DNA of 64,000 bases from JBPRGG01 sp051418075 (GTDB taxonomy: Bacteria > Bacteroidota > Bacteroidia > Cytophagales > Cyclobacteriaceae): assembly GCA_051418075.1 (NCBI GenBank), contig JBPRGG010000019.1, positions 1 to 64,000 on the forward strand. The letters run 5' to 3'. The notes below the pieces were generated by a model that made no database searches, had not been told where the DNA came from, and saw only the letters and a list, made by a program, of their open reading frames with translations. The position numbers were made by a program, and so were the translations under genes. This document shows positions 36,453 to 45,075 of this stretch, one piece after another (within the stretch, counting starts at the first letter, position 1; each line of letters begins with the position of its first letter).

Positions 36453-37064
36453 TCAGGAAGCCCTAAATGATTTATAATAAAAATGTAACTCCACCAGTTC
36501 AATAGCCATCACTATTGCCTTATTAATAGGTAATAGTTTACTGCCCAGGTTGAAATCTATATTGGCTAAGCGTTGGTAGTAATCACTGTAAACCGGTATC
36601 TTCTTACCCTCACTGATATCCTGAGCCGCCTGCTGATATAATCCAGCCAGATTTTCTTTGATTTTTCTGCAGGTAGAAAGGTTTATCTGCCCGTTTTTAT
36701 CCCGGTATCCGGAAAAACCAAACATGCGGCAAATTAACCCCCTGTATTTGTACTGGGAACAAAAACCGGCTTTATCATCAATAGTCACCGGGGTAAAAAA
36801 GGGGCAAATTGTATCTTCTGGCTGTTGGTCAAGCTTTTCCAGCAAAGCAGTGGTCTGACCCGTTTTATAAAAATGCAAAGCCAAAGGTAAAAACTCCAGC
36901 ACAGTGGTCTCAACATCAGGTTTAGTGCAACAGGCTCCGCAACCTGCTACACAATTTAATCCTGTTGATGCTTTCAAGTCATCAATCTCCTGCTGCAGGC
37001 TGCTGAATATCTTTTCAACCTGCCTGACCCTGGTATGTATGTTCATTGAATAATGATCCTGCAA
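36453..37064 (-). CDS. YkgJ-family cysteine cluster protein
   Basis: A 203-residue cytosolic protein. The cysteine cluster is CVAGCGACCTKPDVETTVLEFLPLA (about 38-62), then CPFF (about 87), GFCSQYKYRGLICRMFGFSGYRD (about 101-123) and a further Cys in INLSTCRKIK. This matches the UPF0153/YkgJ pattern, thought to bind zinc or an iron-sulfur cluster. The remaining C-terminal part is helical. Function of the family is not established. The start could also be the Met at residue 6. Confidence 0.85.
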   Translation of the reverse strand: MQDHYSMNIHTRVRQVEKIFSSLQQEIDDLKASTGLNCVAGCGACCTKPDVETTVLEFLPLALHFYKTGQTTALLEKLDQQPEDTICPFFTPVTIDDKAGFCSQYKYRGLICRMFGFSGYRDKNGQINLSTCRKIKENLAGLYQQAAQDISEGKKIPVYSDYYQRLANIDFNLGSKLLPINKAIVMAIELVELHFYYKSFRAS

Positions 37065-38443
37065 AAATATCTTAATTTTTCATGAGGCCGGCATATTAAT
37101 AACGGCAACGTAAGAAAAATGACATTTCTACCTGTTCTCTTCCTAATAAATATTATTTTATTTATAAAATATATTAATAAAATACTGAATTTTATCTATT
37201 GACCCCCAAAAATTATTTGTTTAAATTTGATTTATATCCGCATTCATCATGTAATAAAAGTGTCATTAATGTCTTCATTTTGGTCTAATCATTTTTTATT
37301 TTGTAAATCTCTTGTTTTGAACACTTTTATTCATTCAAAATTAAATGTATCTGCATTTTGTTTGCGGAGGATTTTTGTTTAAACCTGATGGAATTTTTTT
37401 ACACAGCATAATTAGAATGGCAATTTGTTTACAAAAAAAGAGCAAACCAAGTAATTTATCATAGATCTCTTAATATAGGCTGTCTTTAAGTTGGAAATAT
37501 TTTATTTTTTAGGAATAATATATTGGGAAATAATAATATATTTTTACTGTAATGGTGTTGCTACATTTAATTTTTTTTCTTTTAAATTAACCTAAATACT
37601 CATAAATAAGTATTGACTTTTAGTTTTTCACCTGTTAAATTGTGGGCAAAAGATAGAGTATGGGATAAGCACATTATAAAATAATTTATGTCTTATGGCT
37701 ATTTTTTCAACTTTATGATATAGAGTGATTTTTTAGGGTATGGCTAATTTATAACTTTTAAAAAGTGTTTCAATTAATACAAAATTGTAACAAATGTGCT
37801 TCGTGTGTCTGTTTCAAATATTTCTCTGATCAATTGAATTTTAATTTTTAACAACCACCCTGTTAATTTCTGCCTGTCCTGAATAAAGTCAGTAATAAAA
37901 TAAATCACCATTGTTTGGCACAAAACCTGTTCATTTTCACCTTATTATTTGAAAATCAACAAATTGGCTTTTGTGGATAAAATCCGGTACAGGCAAATAT
38001 TTGGTGGTTAAATTTGCTTTTCAGTTTGATTTATTACTTGCCTTACAGGAGTTTAGCCCCAAAAAACCACCTTACAGAGGCGGCAGGTATTTGAAAAAGT
38101 GGACAAAGTTTGGATACCTTACATAGGTAGAAACCTGTGCTTTAATGAATAAAAAATTCTGATTTTTACCCTTTACTTAGTGGCATGAAAAATAAATAGC
38201 CATTTAATTCAATGAAATGGCCAAAAAACAATAGAAAATTAATTTTTTACAATAATCATTGGAATTTCAAATCGAATTTATTTAATTAGCATCCAAAATA
38301 ACAAGACTTAATAAAGTGAAAAGCAAATTGTTAGATAAAAAATTATTAAAAATTTGTTTGTTTGTATTAATTTTTTTTGTTTATATTAACTTCAACATCG
38401 AGTACATTTTAATCACTTAATATATAATAATTATTTAAATGAT
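37065..38443. other. 1.4-kb gene-free, very AT-rich region
   Basis: This is the longest gene-free stretch of the window. It has no ORF above about 60 codons, no tRNA and no tandem array. The composition is strikingly AT-rich with many runs of T and A. Small fold-backs are present (AATACT...AGTATT around 37595-37614; GCCATTT...AAATGGC at 38199-38221). It lies upstream of a beta-barrel and a large surface lipoprotein and may include a long leader or bind nucleoid proteins. No known riboswitch was recognised. Confidence 0.6.
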
Positions 38444-39265
38444 ATGAAAACAGCTTTTAAATTTTGTAAAATGTGTAAACGGATGCTAACGACCCGCCGG
38501 ATTTTGGCCACCGGGTTTTTAGTAGCCTACTTCGCGGCTGTGCCACTATTGGCCCAGGACGACGACAGCGGGGGTGGAAGTGGTTCCGGATTCCCCCTGA
38601 AATACGGACCCAAGGTGGGCGGCACCTTCAACCAGTTTCAGCAGCCGGGCGCTATGCTGGGGGTGGCTATTGGTGGATTTGCCAATTACGAACTGCTGGA
38701 TTTTATGGCAGTGCAACTGGAATTGATGTATATGCAGCAGGGAGGAGGTAGAGAAGCTTACCTGCGTGATTATACTGCTATCGGAGGCCCGGTTAACAGT
38801 GTGGTTTTTTTAAACCGCTATGTGAAGTTCCATAATATTGAAGTGCCGTTGATGTTCAAATTCACCTTACCGGATCATAAGGAAGGGGAATTGGTGCCCA
38901 ATTTATTGGTAGGCGTTTCCTATGGATTTGCCCTGGCAGCTTTTGAGCATCATGATAAGTTGTATTACTTTGGTGAAGATGCCGTGGTAGATGAAGCCAT
39001 GCGCAGCAATGAACTGGAAAATGTAGGTTCCAATTATGAACAGCACCAGTTTGGCTTTAATGTAGGCTTCAGCCTGGATGTCAAATTAAATGATGGCAAA
39101 GTATTCACACCTGAAATTCGTTACCGGGGTGGATTGAATGATGTAAACCTGATCAATAACGGTATTCCGGCCAATATCAATGACGTAACTGATATTACAG
39201 CTGAAGGTATTGCCGGAGATCTGTATCCATCTTCTGTGGCCTTGTTCTTTAGTTTGACTTTTTAA
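38444..39265 (+). CDS. Outer membrane beta-barrel protein (PorT-like)
   Basis: A 273-residue protein with a long signal peptide (about 1-38, ending VAYFAAVPLLAQ), an Asp/Gly/Ser-rich linker (DDDSGGGSGSG), and a barrel beginning PLKYGPKVGGTFNQF. Strand-like segments run to a C-terminal SVALFFSLTF. The first 250 bp of the gene are markedly GC-rich compared with the neighbouring DNA on both sides. It is followed after 66 bp by the 816-residue lipoprotein gene and the two are probably one transcription unit and one surface assembly; this is inference. Confidence 0.83.
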   Translation: MKTAFKFCKMCKRMLTTRRILATGFLVAYFAAVPLLAQDDDSGGGSGSGFPLKYGPKVGGTFNQFQQPGAMLGVAIGGFANYELLDFMAVQLELMYMQQGGGREAYLRDYTAIGGPVNSVVFLNRYVKFHNIEVPLMFKFTLPDHKEGELVPNLLVGVSYGFALAAFEHHDKLYYFGEDAVVDEAMRSNELENVGSNYEQHQFGFNVGFSLDVKLNDGKVFTPEIRYRGGLNDVNLINNGIPANINDVTDITAEGIAGDLYPSSVALFFSLTF

Positions 39266-39331
39266 AATGTACTCACTTAATAAATAATAATAAAACAAAT
39301 TAGTAACTAAATTTTAAATTTTAAGATCACT

Positions 39332-41782
39332 ATGAAACTAAAACACTTTAAATTATTTGTACTGATGGCTGTAGTGGCCATATTCGGTGTCACCTCCTGC
39401 CAGGATGAATTCAGTGAGGAGGATTTCCTGCAATTGCAGGCAGATTTAGCTGAGCAGAAAGCTTCTGCTGATCATACAAGAGATTTGGCTGAAATTGCTG
39501 CTTTGCACCAAAATGCTTTGGCTTTACAAGACGATCAACAAGCCCATACTGAGGCCATGCAATTACTCGCTCAGGAAATAGACCAAGCTATGCAAATTTG
39601 GATGGCTACTGAGTTTGATTCAATTCAGGATGCAGAAGCATTGGATGAGTTAAGAAGAAATCGATTGATTTTTTCTTACACTGTAAATGTATATGAAGGT
39701 GGCTCACCTGTTGAAGGTGTTGCTGTTTCTATTAATAATCAAGTACAGGAAACCACAGCTGGACGTACTGTTGCCGATACAACTGATGCCAGTGGATCTG
39801 TCACTTTCAATAATGTAGCCGTTGGTACTGCTACCGTAAGATTAAGTAAGGATGGTTATATTCCTGCATCATATCAGGTTGATTTTTACTTAAGTGGTGC
39901 AACTGGAGACGATGCTGCTAATGAATTCAGAACTGAATATTCTGATGTACCTTTGTTTGCCTTATCTTCTGAAGGAAGTTCTACCGGTACTATCAGAGGT
40001 AGAGTAACGGTAGAAACCAATCTGACCAATGAAACACCTGAAGTTCCTGAAGGAATCATGATCAGAGCAGATTTCAGTGATTTATCTACTTCCGGTATGG
40101 TTCAGGAAAGTGATGATATAGATGTTTACAATTATGTATTGCAAAGCAGTACCAATATAGGTCAGGCTGAAGTAGGAGAAGATGGTTTATTTGAAATGGT
40201 GGTTCCTGCCAGCACTGCAGGTCAAAGAATCAATTTGGTTATTCCTACATTTACTGAAGACCAGGTACTTGCCATTACAGAAAAAGAAGGTGAAATGGTA
40301 GAGGCACAATATGATACTATTCCTGTTCTTTTTGGACCATCAGTAGATGAAAGTGATATACCTGAGGTAAGTGGAGCCAAAGCTGTTTTCCCTGAGCCTA
40401 CAGCTACGGGTGGAACAGGATTAGCATTTAATGTAGCAAAATTAGCCGCTGGCTTAGGTATGTGGACTGATACCAATCCGCTTGGTGAAAATGATTATAA
40501 TGGTGGAACTGCTGAAGTTGGTTATGATTATCAACTGTTAACCAGAGGTGCGGATTATGAAACTTCTCCAACTATAACTCTTGCTGGGGGCGAAGGTACC
40601 GGTGCAGAAATATTAGCTTCTTTGGAAGGATATTTCTCTTCTTTGACGCTTACCGATGCTGGTGAAGGCTATACTGCTTCTTCCAACGGATGGGCTTATA
40701 TTTATTTCGATGGTATTAATGATGATGGAGATACTATCCAAAATTACGTAAATCAGGTTCAAATAACCACAGATGCAGATGGAAAAGTAGAAGCATTTGG
40801 ATTAGCAGATTTATGGAGTTCAGAAGGTGATCCTAATAATACAAATCCAATCTTAACTCATGATTATGGTGATGAAGGGTATAGAGTTATTAAGTGGTAC
40901 GTAGAAGTAGATGGTCCAGGTGCTCCAACAACTGACGCTACTGCTTCTGTAGATGTAGATATGAAAATCGATGCTATCAAAATGTACAAAGGTGGTTCAG
41001 GTTATACTTCTGCTCCGACAGTCACATTCTCTGGTGGTGGTGCTTCTGAACAAGCTACTTTTGAATTTTCTGATTTTGAGACTCATTGGGTAGTTTCTTT
41101 AGACAACACAAACTCAGAAGGTTATACCATGCTGCCTGCTGATATTTATTATGAATATTTCCCTGAAGATGGTGATCCAGATACCGATGATGATATTTAT
41201 CCGGTTGAAGCTGGTGAAGTTCAAAGTTCTGAAAATATTGAAGAGTTATTAGAAGTTGAAGGTGATTCTATCGCATGGAAAATACCTGCTAAAACTTATG
41301 TAACTCAGACCAAGTCTACTGAGGCACCTAATTTTATTGTAGTTGATCAGACATCTTTCCCTGCAATGATGGGTGTTGAAGTCACTGATGGTAAAGTTAC
41401 AGATTTGTTCAGGTATAACAATAACGATACCAATAGTGATGGTTATTATGATGCATACGGCAATGGTTATGGTAGCCCATTCTCAGTTCAGATTATGCCT
41501 GCATTCAATGGTGCTCCTGGTTCTGGCGCTAAAATCAAGTTATTATTTGGCGATGTATTTGATTCAGGAGAATATCAGTGGGATGGTGACTATGAAATCC
41601 TGAATCCAGGAAGTGGTTACCTTGAAAACCTGAATGTTGCTTCTAAAGAAAACTTTAATACGTCATCGATTAGTTCTTCCGGAGCTGGTGAGTATTATGT
41701 AGAAGTTTCTCCAGGTGAAACTATCACCGTAGAGATAAACTATGGTACTGGTGAGCAACTGGTAGAAGTTGATGGCGAGTAA
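39332..41782 (+). CDS. Large acidic surface lipoprotein with GxGY repeats
   Basis: An 816-residue exported lipoprotein; the leader ends IFGVTSC (Cys23). Residues 24-105 are an acidic helical region (LAEQKASADHTRDLAEIAALHQNALALQDDQQAH). Residues about 110-190 form a carboxypeptidase regulatory-like domain (SYTVNVYEGGSPVEGVAVSINNQVQETTAG). Then at least four beta motifs of the form G-x-GY-x(S)-P-x-T recur near 403, 441, 553 and 757 (for example GGSGYTSAPTVTFSGGG). The codons favour T in third position and differ from the preceding barrel gene, as in highly expressed surface proteins. Function is unknown; it may be adhesive or part of a surface layer. Confidence 0.8.
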   Translation: MKLKHFKLFVLMAVVAIFGVTSCQDEFSEEDFLQLQADLAEQKASADHTRDLAEIAALHQNALALQDDQQAHTEAMQLLAQEIDQAMQIWMATEFDSIQDAEALDELRRNRLIFSYTVNVYEGGSPVEGVAVSINNQVQETTAGRTVADTTDASGSVTFNNVAVGTATVRLSKDGYIPASYQVDFYLSGATGDDAANEFRTEYSDVPLFALSSEGSSTGTIRGRVTVETNLTNETPEVPEGIMIRADFSDLSTSGMVQESDDIDVYNYVLQSSTNIGQAEVGEDGLFEMVVPASTAGQRINLVIPTFTEDQVLAITEKEGEMVEAQYDTIPVLFGPSVDESDIPEVSGAKAVFPEPTATGGTGLAFNVAKLAAGLGMWTDTNPLGENDYNGGTAEVGYDYQLLTRGADYETSPTITLAGGEGTGAEILASLEGYFSSLTLTDAGEGYTASSNGWAYIYFDGINDDGDTIQNYVNQVQITTDADGKVEAFGLADLWSSEGDPNNTNPILTHDYGDEGYRVIKWYVEVDGPGAPTTDATASVDVDMKIDAIKMYKGGSGYTSAPTVTFSGGGASEQATFEFSDFETHWVVSLDNTNSEGYTMLPADIYYEYFPEDGDPDTDDDIYPVEAGEVQSSENIEELLEVEGDSIAWKIPAKTYVTQTKSTEAPNFIVVDQTSFPAMMGVEVTDGKVTDLFRYNNNDTNSDGYYDAYGNGYGSPFSVQIMPAFNGAPGSGAKIKLLFGDVFDSGEYQWDGDYEILNPGSGYLENLNVASKENFNTSSISSSGAGEYYVEVSPGETITVEINYGTGEQLVEVDGE

Positions 41783-41805
41783 TCGTAGTAGAATATAGAT
41801 TTAAT

Positions 41806-41838
41806 AAAAAGCCTGGCCTTTGGGTCGGGCTTTTTTTA
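41806..41838 (+). terminator. Rho-independent terminator
   Basis: AAAAAGCCTGGCC and GGTCGGGCTTTTTTT pair over eight G/C-rich positions (two G-T wobbles) with a short T/G loop. It closes the surface-lipoprotein gene. The group II intron remnant begins 3 bp after the T-tract. Confidence 0.8.
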
Positions 41839-41840
41839 TG

Positions 41841-42160
41841 GTGAGCCAGGCATGGGCGATAGCTATAGGGTGCAAGTCCCGAACACACTTGGCAGTAGGA
41901 AGTGTTAGCCAAAGACAAGGGTGTCCATCGCGAGGTGGAATCTGAAGGAAGTCGGAGGCAAAATGAGGTCTCATGGACCTGCCTGCAGCAGGCAGGCGTG
42001 TTGAAATGGAGAAAGAAGCACGGAGTAAAGCCGGCCACCCAGATTACCAACCACTGTCCCTCCTACCCGTCATTCCGACGAAAAGGGCCGGCCAGTGGAA
42101 AAGCTGAGGAGGAATCCGTTTGTTGGGGGCAGAGCAGCTAGTTCAGGCAGCTAAAGGAGG
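41841..42160 (+). mobile_element. Group II intron remnant (5' part, no reverse transcriptase)
   Basis: The segment starts GTGAG, close to the intron 5' consensus GTGYG. It then carries the conserved domain I sequences GGGTGCAAGTCCC (41879-41891), AAGGGTGTCCATCGCGAGG (41917-41935) and AATCTGAAGGAAGTCGG (41939-41955). These stretches are characteristic of bacterial group II introns. No intron-encoded protein and no domain V hairpin can be found before the next gene, so this is a dead 5' fragment. Its 3' limit is uncertain. A 19-bp palindrome is embedded in it. It lies directly behind a transcription terminator. Confidence 0.75.
41978..41996. repeat. 19-bp palindrome inside the intron remnant
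   Basis: CCTGCCTGC (41978-41986) and GCAGGCAGG (41988-41996) are perfect reverse complements around one base. This GC-rich unit resembles a REP-type palindrome and interrupts the conserved intron sequence. Confidence 0.6.
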
Positions 42161-42377
42161 CCAGTAGTGGTGATGGATCATGAATGACCGTCGACCGCCG
42201 ATTGCCGTTTGGCTGACAGAGGACGGAAGACAGTTGACGGCCGACAGCAGATTTCCGAGCCCAGATGTCGGCATTGAGTCATAGTATGACTTCTAATAGA
42301 TGAATAATGATTAATGAATGACCTCTAATGGCCGATCTACGAAATTCTTTGGATGACTTTCTGTTTTTTGAACTTTA
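42161..42377. repeat. Degenerate short-repeat sequence
   Basis: From about 42186 to 42275 the sequence is built of decayed units like GACCG(T/C)CGAC and GACGG(A/C)AGAC, then continues with ATGAATAATGATTAATGAATGACC, also repetitive. No gene is visible. It looks like an eroded intergenic repeat behind the intron fragment. Confidence 0.45.
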
Positions 42378-42869
42378 CTAAAAATACCTTCCAACCACTT
42401 CCGCCAATTCTCCTGGCTCTAATTGTCGGTTGATGAAAATCCGTTGGTTTTGTTGATAATTGATGATTAAAGTTGCAGGCATGGAGCCCCAGTAATCAGC
42501 ATCCACCTGACCAATCCAATTATTGTAATTGGGTGCATCCAACCAGTAAGCATATTTTTCCATTCCATGCTTTTGAATAAATGGCACTACCCGGCTTCCC
42601 AAATGCTCTTTTGGATCAAGGCTGATCAACACCATTTTGAGTTTTTTATTTTCATATTGATCAGCCAAATCAATTAACTCGGGCATCTCGATAATACAGG
42701 GTTTGCAGGTGGTGGCCCAGAAATTGATCACATAGGTGGTGTCAGAATGATTGTTCAATACCGCTAAAAGCTGGTCTTGGCTCATCCTGATCAGTCTTTC
42801 CGGTGCTTTGGAGGTACAACTCATCACTACCAAGACCAGGATGAAAACCCCCAACCATTTATTCAGCAT
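42378..42869 (-). CDS. TlpA/thioredoxin-like lipoprotein
   Basis: From the ATG at 42869 the protein has 163 residues with a compact lipoprotein leader (MLNKWLGVFILVLVVMSC). The frame extends to an ATG at 42914, which lies inside the sulfatase gene and would give an overlong leader. The thioredoxin fold shows VINFWATTCKPCIIEMPELIDLA with a CKPC active site, then the cis-Pro region in WGSMPATLII. It would act as an envelope thiol-disulfide oxidoreductase. It follows the sulfatase on the same strand (overlap or 29-bp gap, depending on start) and closes the glycan-related gene run. Confidence 0.85.
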   Translation of the reverse strand: MLNKWLGVFILVLVVMSCTSKAPERLIRMSQDQLLAVLNNHSDTTYVINFWATTCKPCIIEMPELIDLADQYENKKLKMVLISLDPKEHLGSRVVPFIQKHGMEKYAYWLDAPNYNNWIGQVDADYWGSMPATLIINYQQNQRIFINRQLEPGELAEVVGRYF

Positions 42870-42898
42870 TCGGATTACCAAAGTAAATGGATTTAACT

Positions 42899-44362
42899 TT
42901 AGTCTTTTTTCCATTCCGGTTGTCTGCTACCTCCGTTTTCATTGATCACCTGGCTCAATTTTTGGTCCAATTGCTGAACCAGGGGCCAGATTTCCGGGTC
43001 CTGCCGATATACATGCTGCAAAAAGGTGCCATAATCATGGCCATACCTGATATGACCTAATAAATTGTGTTTTTGATGGGGGTCTTTTTCCAGGTCATAT
43101 AATTCATAAATATCCCAAACCCCTTCATAGGTCATATAGCTGTACTTTTCCGTACGTAATCCTAAGATGGTGGGAGTCTGTACCGCATTGGGATCAATAA
43201 AATATTCATATAGAAATGCTTTCCGCCAGTTTAGCGGCTGCTCTTTAATAATCCGGGCAAAGGAAAGACCATGCATGGAGGCTGGAATGGTAGCGCCAGC
43301 CAACTCAAGAATGGTGGGGCCAATATCGATGTTTAATATCATTTCTTCCCGATGCTCCGGTTGTTCAATCACTGCCGGCCAATGAACAAAAGCCGGAACC
43401 CGGATTGATTCCTCATACATGACCCGCTTATCGATCAGTCCATGTTCTCCCATTAAGTAACCATTGTCACTGTAATAAAAGATCACCGTATTGTCCAGCT
43501 GACCCAATTCCTGCAAAGTTTGGGTAATTTCTCCAACACTTTCATCCACAGCCAGCATGGCTTCACTGTACAACTGAAAAAACCGGTTAAAGCTGCCATA
43601 ATTCTGTATGCTATAGTCACGCTCTGCCCCATGCCAGCTTGTTCTTTGCCGCCGCATCCATAAGGGTTTATCTACGTAGTTTTCTTCGGTGTCGGCATAG
43701 GTTTCCGGTAAGGGAATGCTCAGCTCGGCATATTTTCCCTGATGCCTGGGGGCCGGTACAAATGATTCATGAATGGCTTTATGCGACAGATATAAAAAAT
43801 AAGGTGTAGTTTGCTGACTGGCTTTCCTGATAAACTGATTGGCATATTCCGTTAAAATATCGGTGGTGTAACCTTTTCTTGCTACCTGTTTTCCATCGAT
43901 ATTCAAAGTAGGATCAAAATAAGGCCCCTGACCCTTGAAAGAAACCCAATGATCAAAACCTGGTCGGGGCATGTCATTATTTCCTCCCATATGCCATTTT
44001 CCCACAAAAGCAGTTTGATAGCCTTGATCCTGCAGTTTTTTGGGGAAAGCAGGAATATTTGCGGGAAGGGGGGTATCGTTATCCATGACCTGGTGGGCAT
44101 GGGCATACTGGCCGGTAATGATCGAAGCCCGGCTGGGAGAGCATAAGGAGGTGGTGACAAAGGCATTGTCAAAATACAAACTATTTTGAGCCAGTTGATC
44201 AATATGAGGGGTTTCAATCCAGGGATGATCCAGATAACTTAAGAAATCATACCGCTGATCGTCGATCAGGATGAATATTATATTGGGGCTATCCTGCTGT
44301 GCTTTCAGACCAATACTTGCCAGGGACAAAAGTAACAATAACCACAACTTTATTGATCTCAT
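42899..44362 (-). CDS. Secreted type I sulfatase
   Basis: A 487-residue enzyme with a signal peptide (MRSIKLWLLLLLSLASIGLKAQ). The metal site starts with PNIIFILIDDQRYD. The formylglycine motif C-S-P-S-R-A is at Cys74, followed by SIITGQYAHAHQV. The second metal-site part is VIFYYSDNGYLMGEHGLIDKRVMYEESIRVP, near residue 290-320. It would need an anaerobic sulfatase-maturating or formylglycine-generating enzyme, not encoded here. It lies in a co-directional run with an alpha-L-rhamnosidase, so the target is probably a sulfated, rhamnose-bearing glycan; this is inferred. Confidence 0.93.
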   Translation of the reverse strand: MRSIKLWLLLLLSLASIGLKAQQDSPNIIFILIDDQRYDFLSYLDHPWIETPHIDQLAQNSLYFDNAFVTTSLCSPSRASIITGQYAHAHQVMDNDTPLPANIPAFPKKLQDQGYQTAFVGKWHMGGNNDMPRPGFDHWVSFKGQGPYFDPTLNIDGKQVARKGYTTDILTEYANQFIRKASQQTTPYFLYLSHKAIHESFVPAPRHQGKYAELSIPLPETYADTEENYVDKPLWMRRQRTSWHGAERDYSIQNYGSFNRFFQLYSEAMLAVDESVGEITQTLQELGQLDNTVIFYYSDNGYLMGEHGLIDKRVMYEESIRVPAFVHWPAVIEQPEHREEMILNIDIGPTILELAGATIPASMHGLSFARIIKEQPLNWRKAFLYEYFIDPNAVQTPTILGLRTEKYSYMTYEGVWDIYELYDLEKDPHQKHNLLGHIRYGHDYGTFLQHVYRQDPEIWPLVQQLDQKLSQVINENGGSRQPEWKKD

Positions 44363-44408
44363 TTTTGCATTTTAAGTTTTATAAATGATGGTTTCTAGCT
44401 ATGTTTTA

Positions 44409-45029
44409 TTATTCTACCGGAAAACCATAAACTTCAATCCAATCCAGGCGGGAACAAGCGGCCGAATTGCCCCCAGTCATCAGGTCTGTCCAGCCGATTT
44501 CAGCTACCCGTGAAAGGTCAGGCTCTGGCACGATGCTTCCTTCCGTCACTTCATCAATATTCAATCTATGCCAATTGATATCGGCCAGGTTGAATTCCCT
44601 TATTCGCCAGTCACTGGAAGGGCCATCCGATTGATCACTGACCAGCCAGGTGCCATCTTCAAGTTTTAAGATGATCCGGAGATGCCTTAAACCTGCCTGT
44701 TTACTGCGCCATTTTACTTTGGCGTAGTTACTAAGATCCACCAACTGATCCGTATCCTTTAAGGTGATGGCCCAGTTGCCCCGGCAGCGTCCCGACCAAA
44801 TATAATAGGGGTCATCTACCGGTTGCTCATGATGGCTTTTTTTCAGGCTATCCCCTCCCGGACCATACAAAGTCATGAGCAGGTCCGGGTTGTTTACATG
44901 TTCCTGAGTTACTGGCAATTGAGCCGGTATTTCTTTCCAATCTTCCCGGAAAAACAAAGGAGGCCGGTATTGGGCTAATAACTCATTGCACCCCATGAAT
45001 AGCAATAAAAGGATATAATAAAATTTCAT
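44409..45029 (-). CDS. Secreted protein, carbohydrate-binding-like
   Basis: A 206-residue exported protein with a signal peptide (about 1-19, MKFYYILLLLFMGCNELLAQ; a Cys at 14 could instead be a lipidation site). The body is beta-rich with many Trp (WSGRCRGNWAITL, KVKWRSKQAGLRHLRIILKLEDGTWLVSDQ, EIGWTDLMTGGNSAACSRLDWIEVYG), as in jelly-roll carbohydrate-binding modules. No catalytic motif is evident. It lies between the rhamnosidase and the sulfatase on the same strand, 46 bp from each, consistent with one operon and a glycan-binding role. Confidence 0.75.
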   Translation of the reverse strand: MKFYYILLLLFMGCNELLAQYRPPLFFREDWKEIPAQLPVTQEHVNNPDLLMTLYGPGGDSLKKSHHEQPVDDPYYIWSGRCRGNWAITLKDTDQLVDLSNYAKVKWRSKQAGLRHLRIILKLEDGTWLVSDQSDGPSSDWRIREFNLADINWHRLNIDEVTEGSIVPEPDLSRVAEIGWTDLMTGGNSAACSRLDWIEVYGFPVE

Positions 45030-45075
45030 AATCGGTTCATATTAAGCATTTTCTTTCAGGGAAAACAAGGTTTTA

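Noticed and set aside
37065..38443. Possible riboswitch or CRISPR leader in the AT-rich region
   Set aside because: No conserved aptamer core, no repeat-spacer periodicity and no cas genes.
41902..42141. 79-codon ORF (and a 108-codon antisense one) in the intron remnant
   Set aside because: They lie in structured intron RNA sequence and do not resemble an intron-encoded reverse transcriptase.
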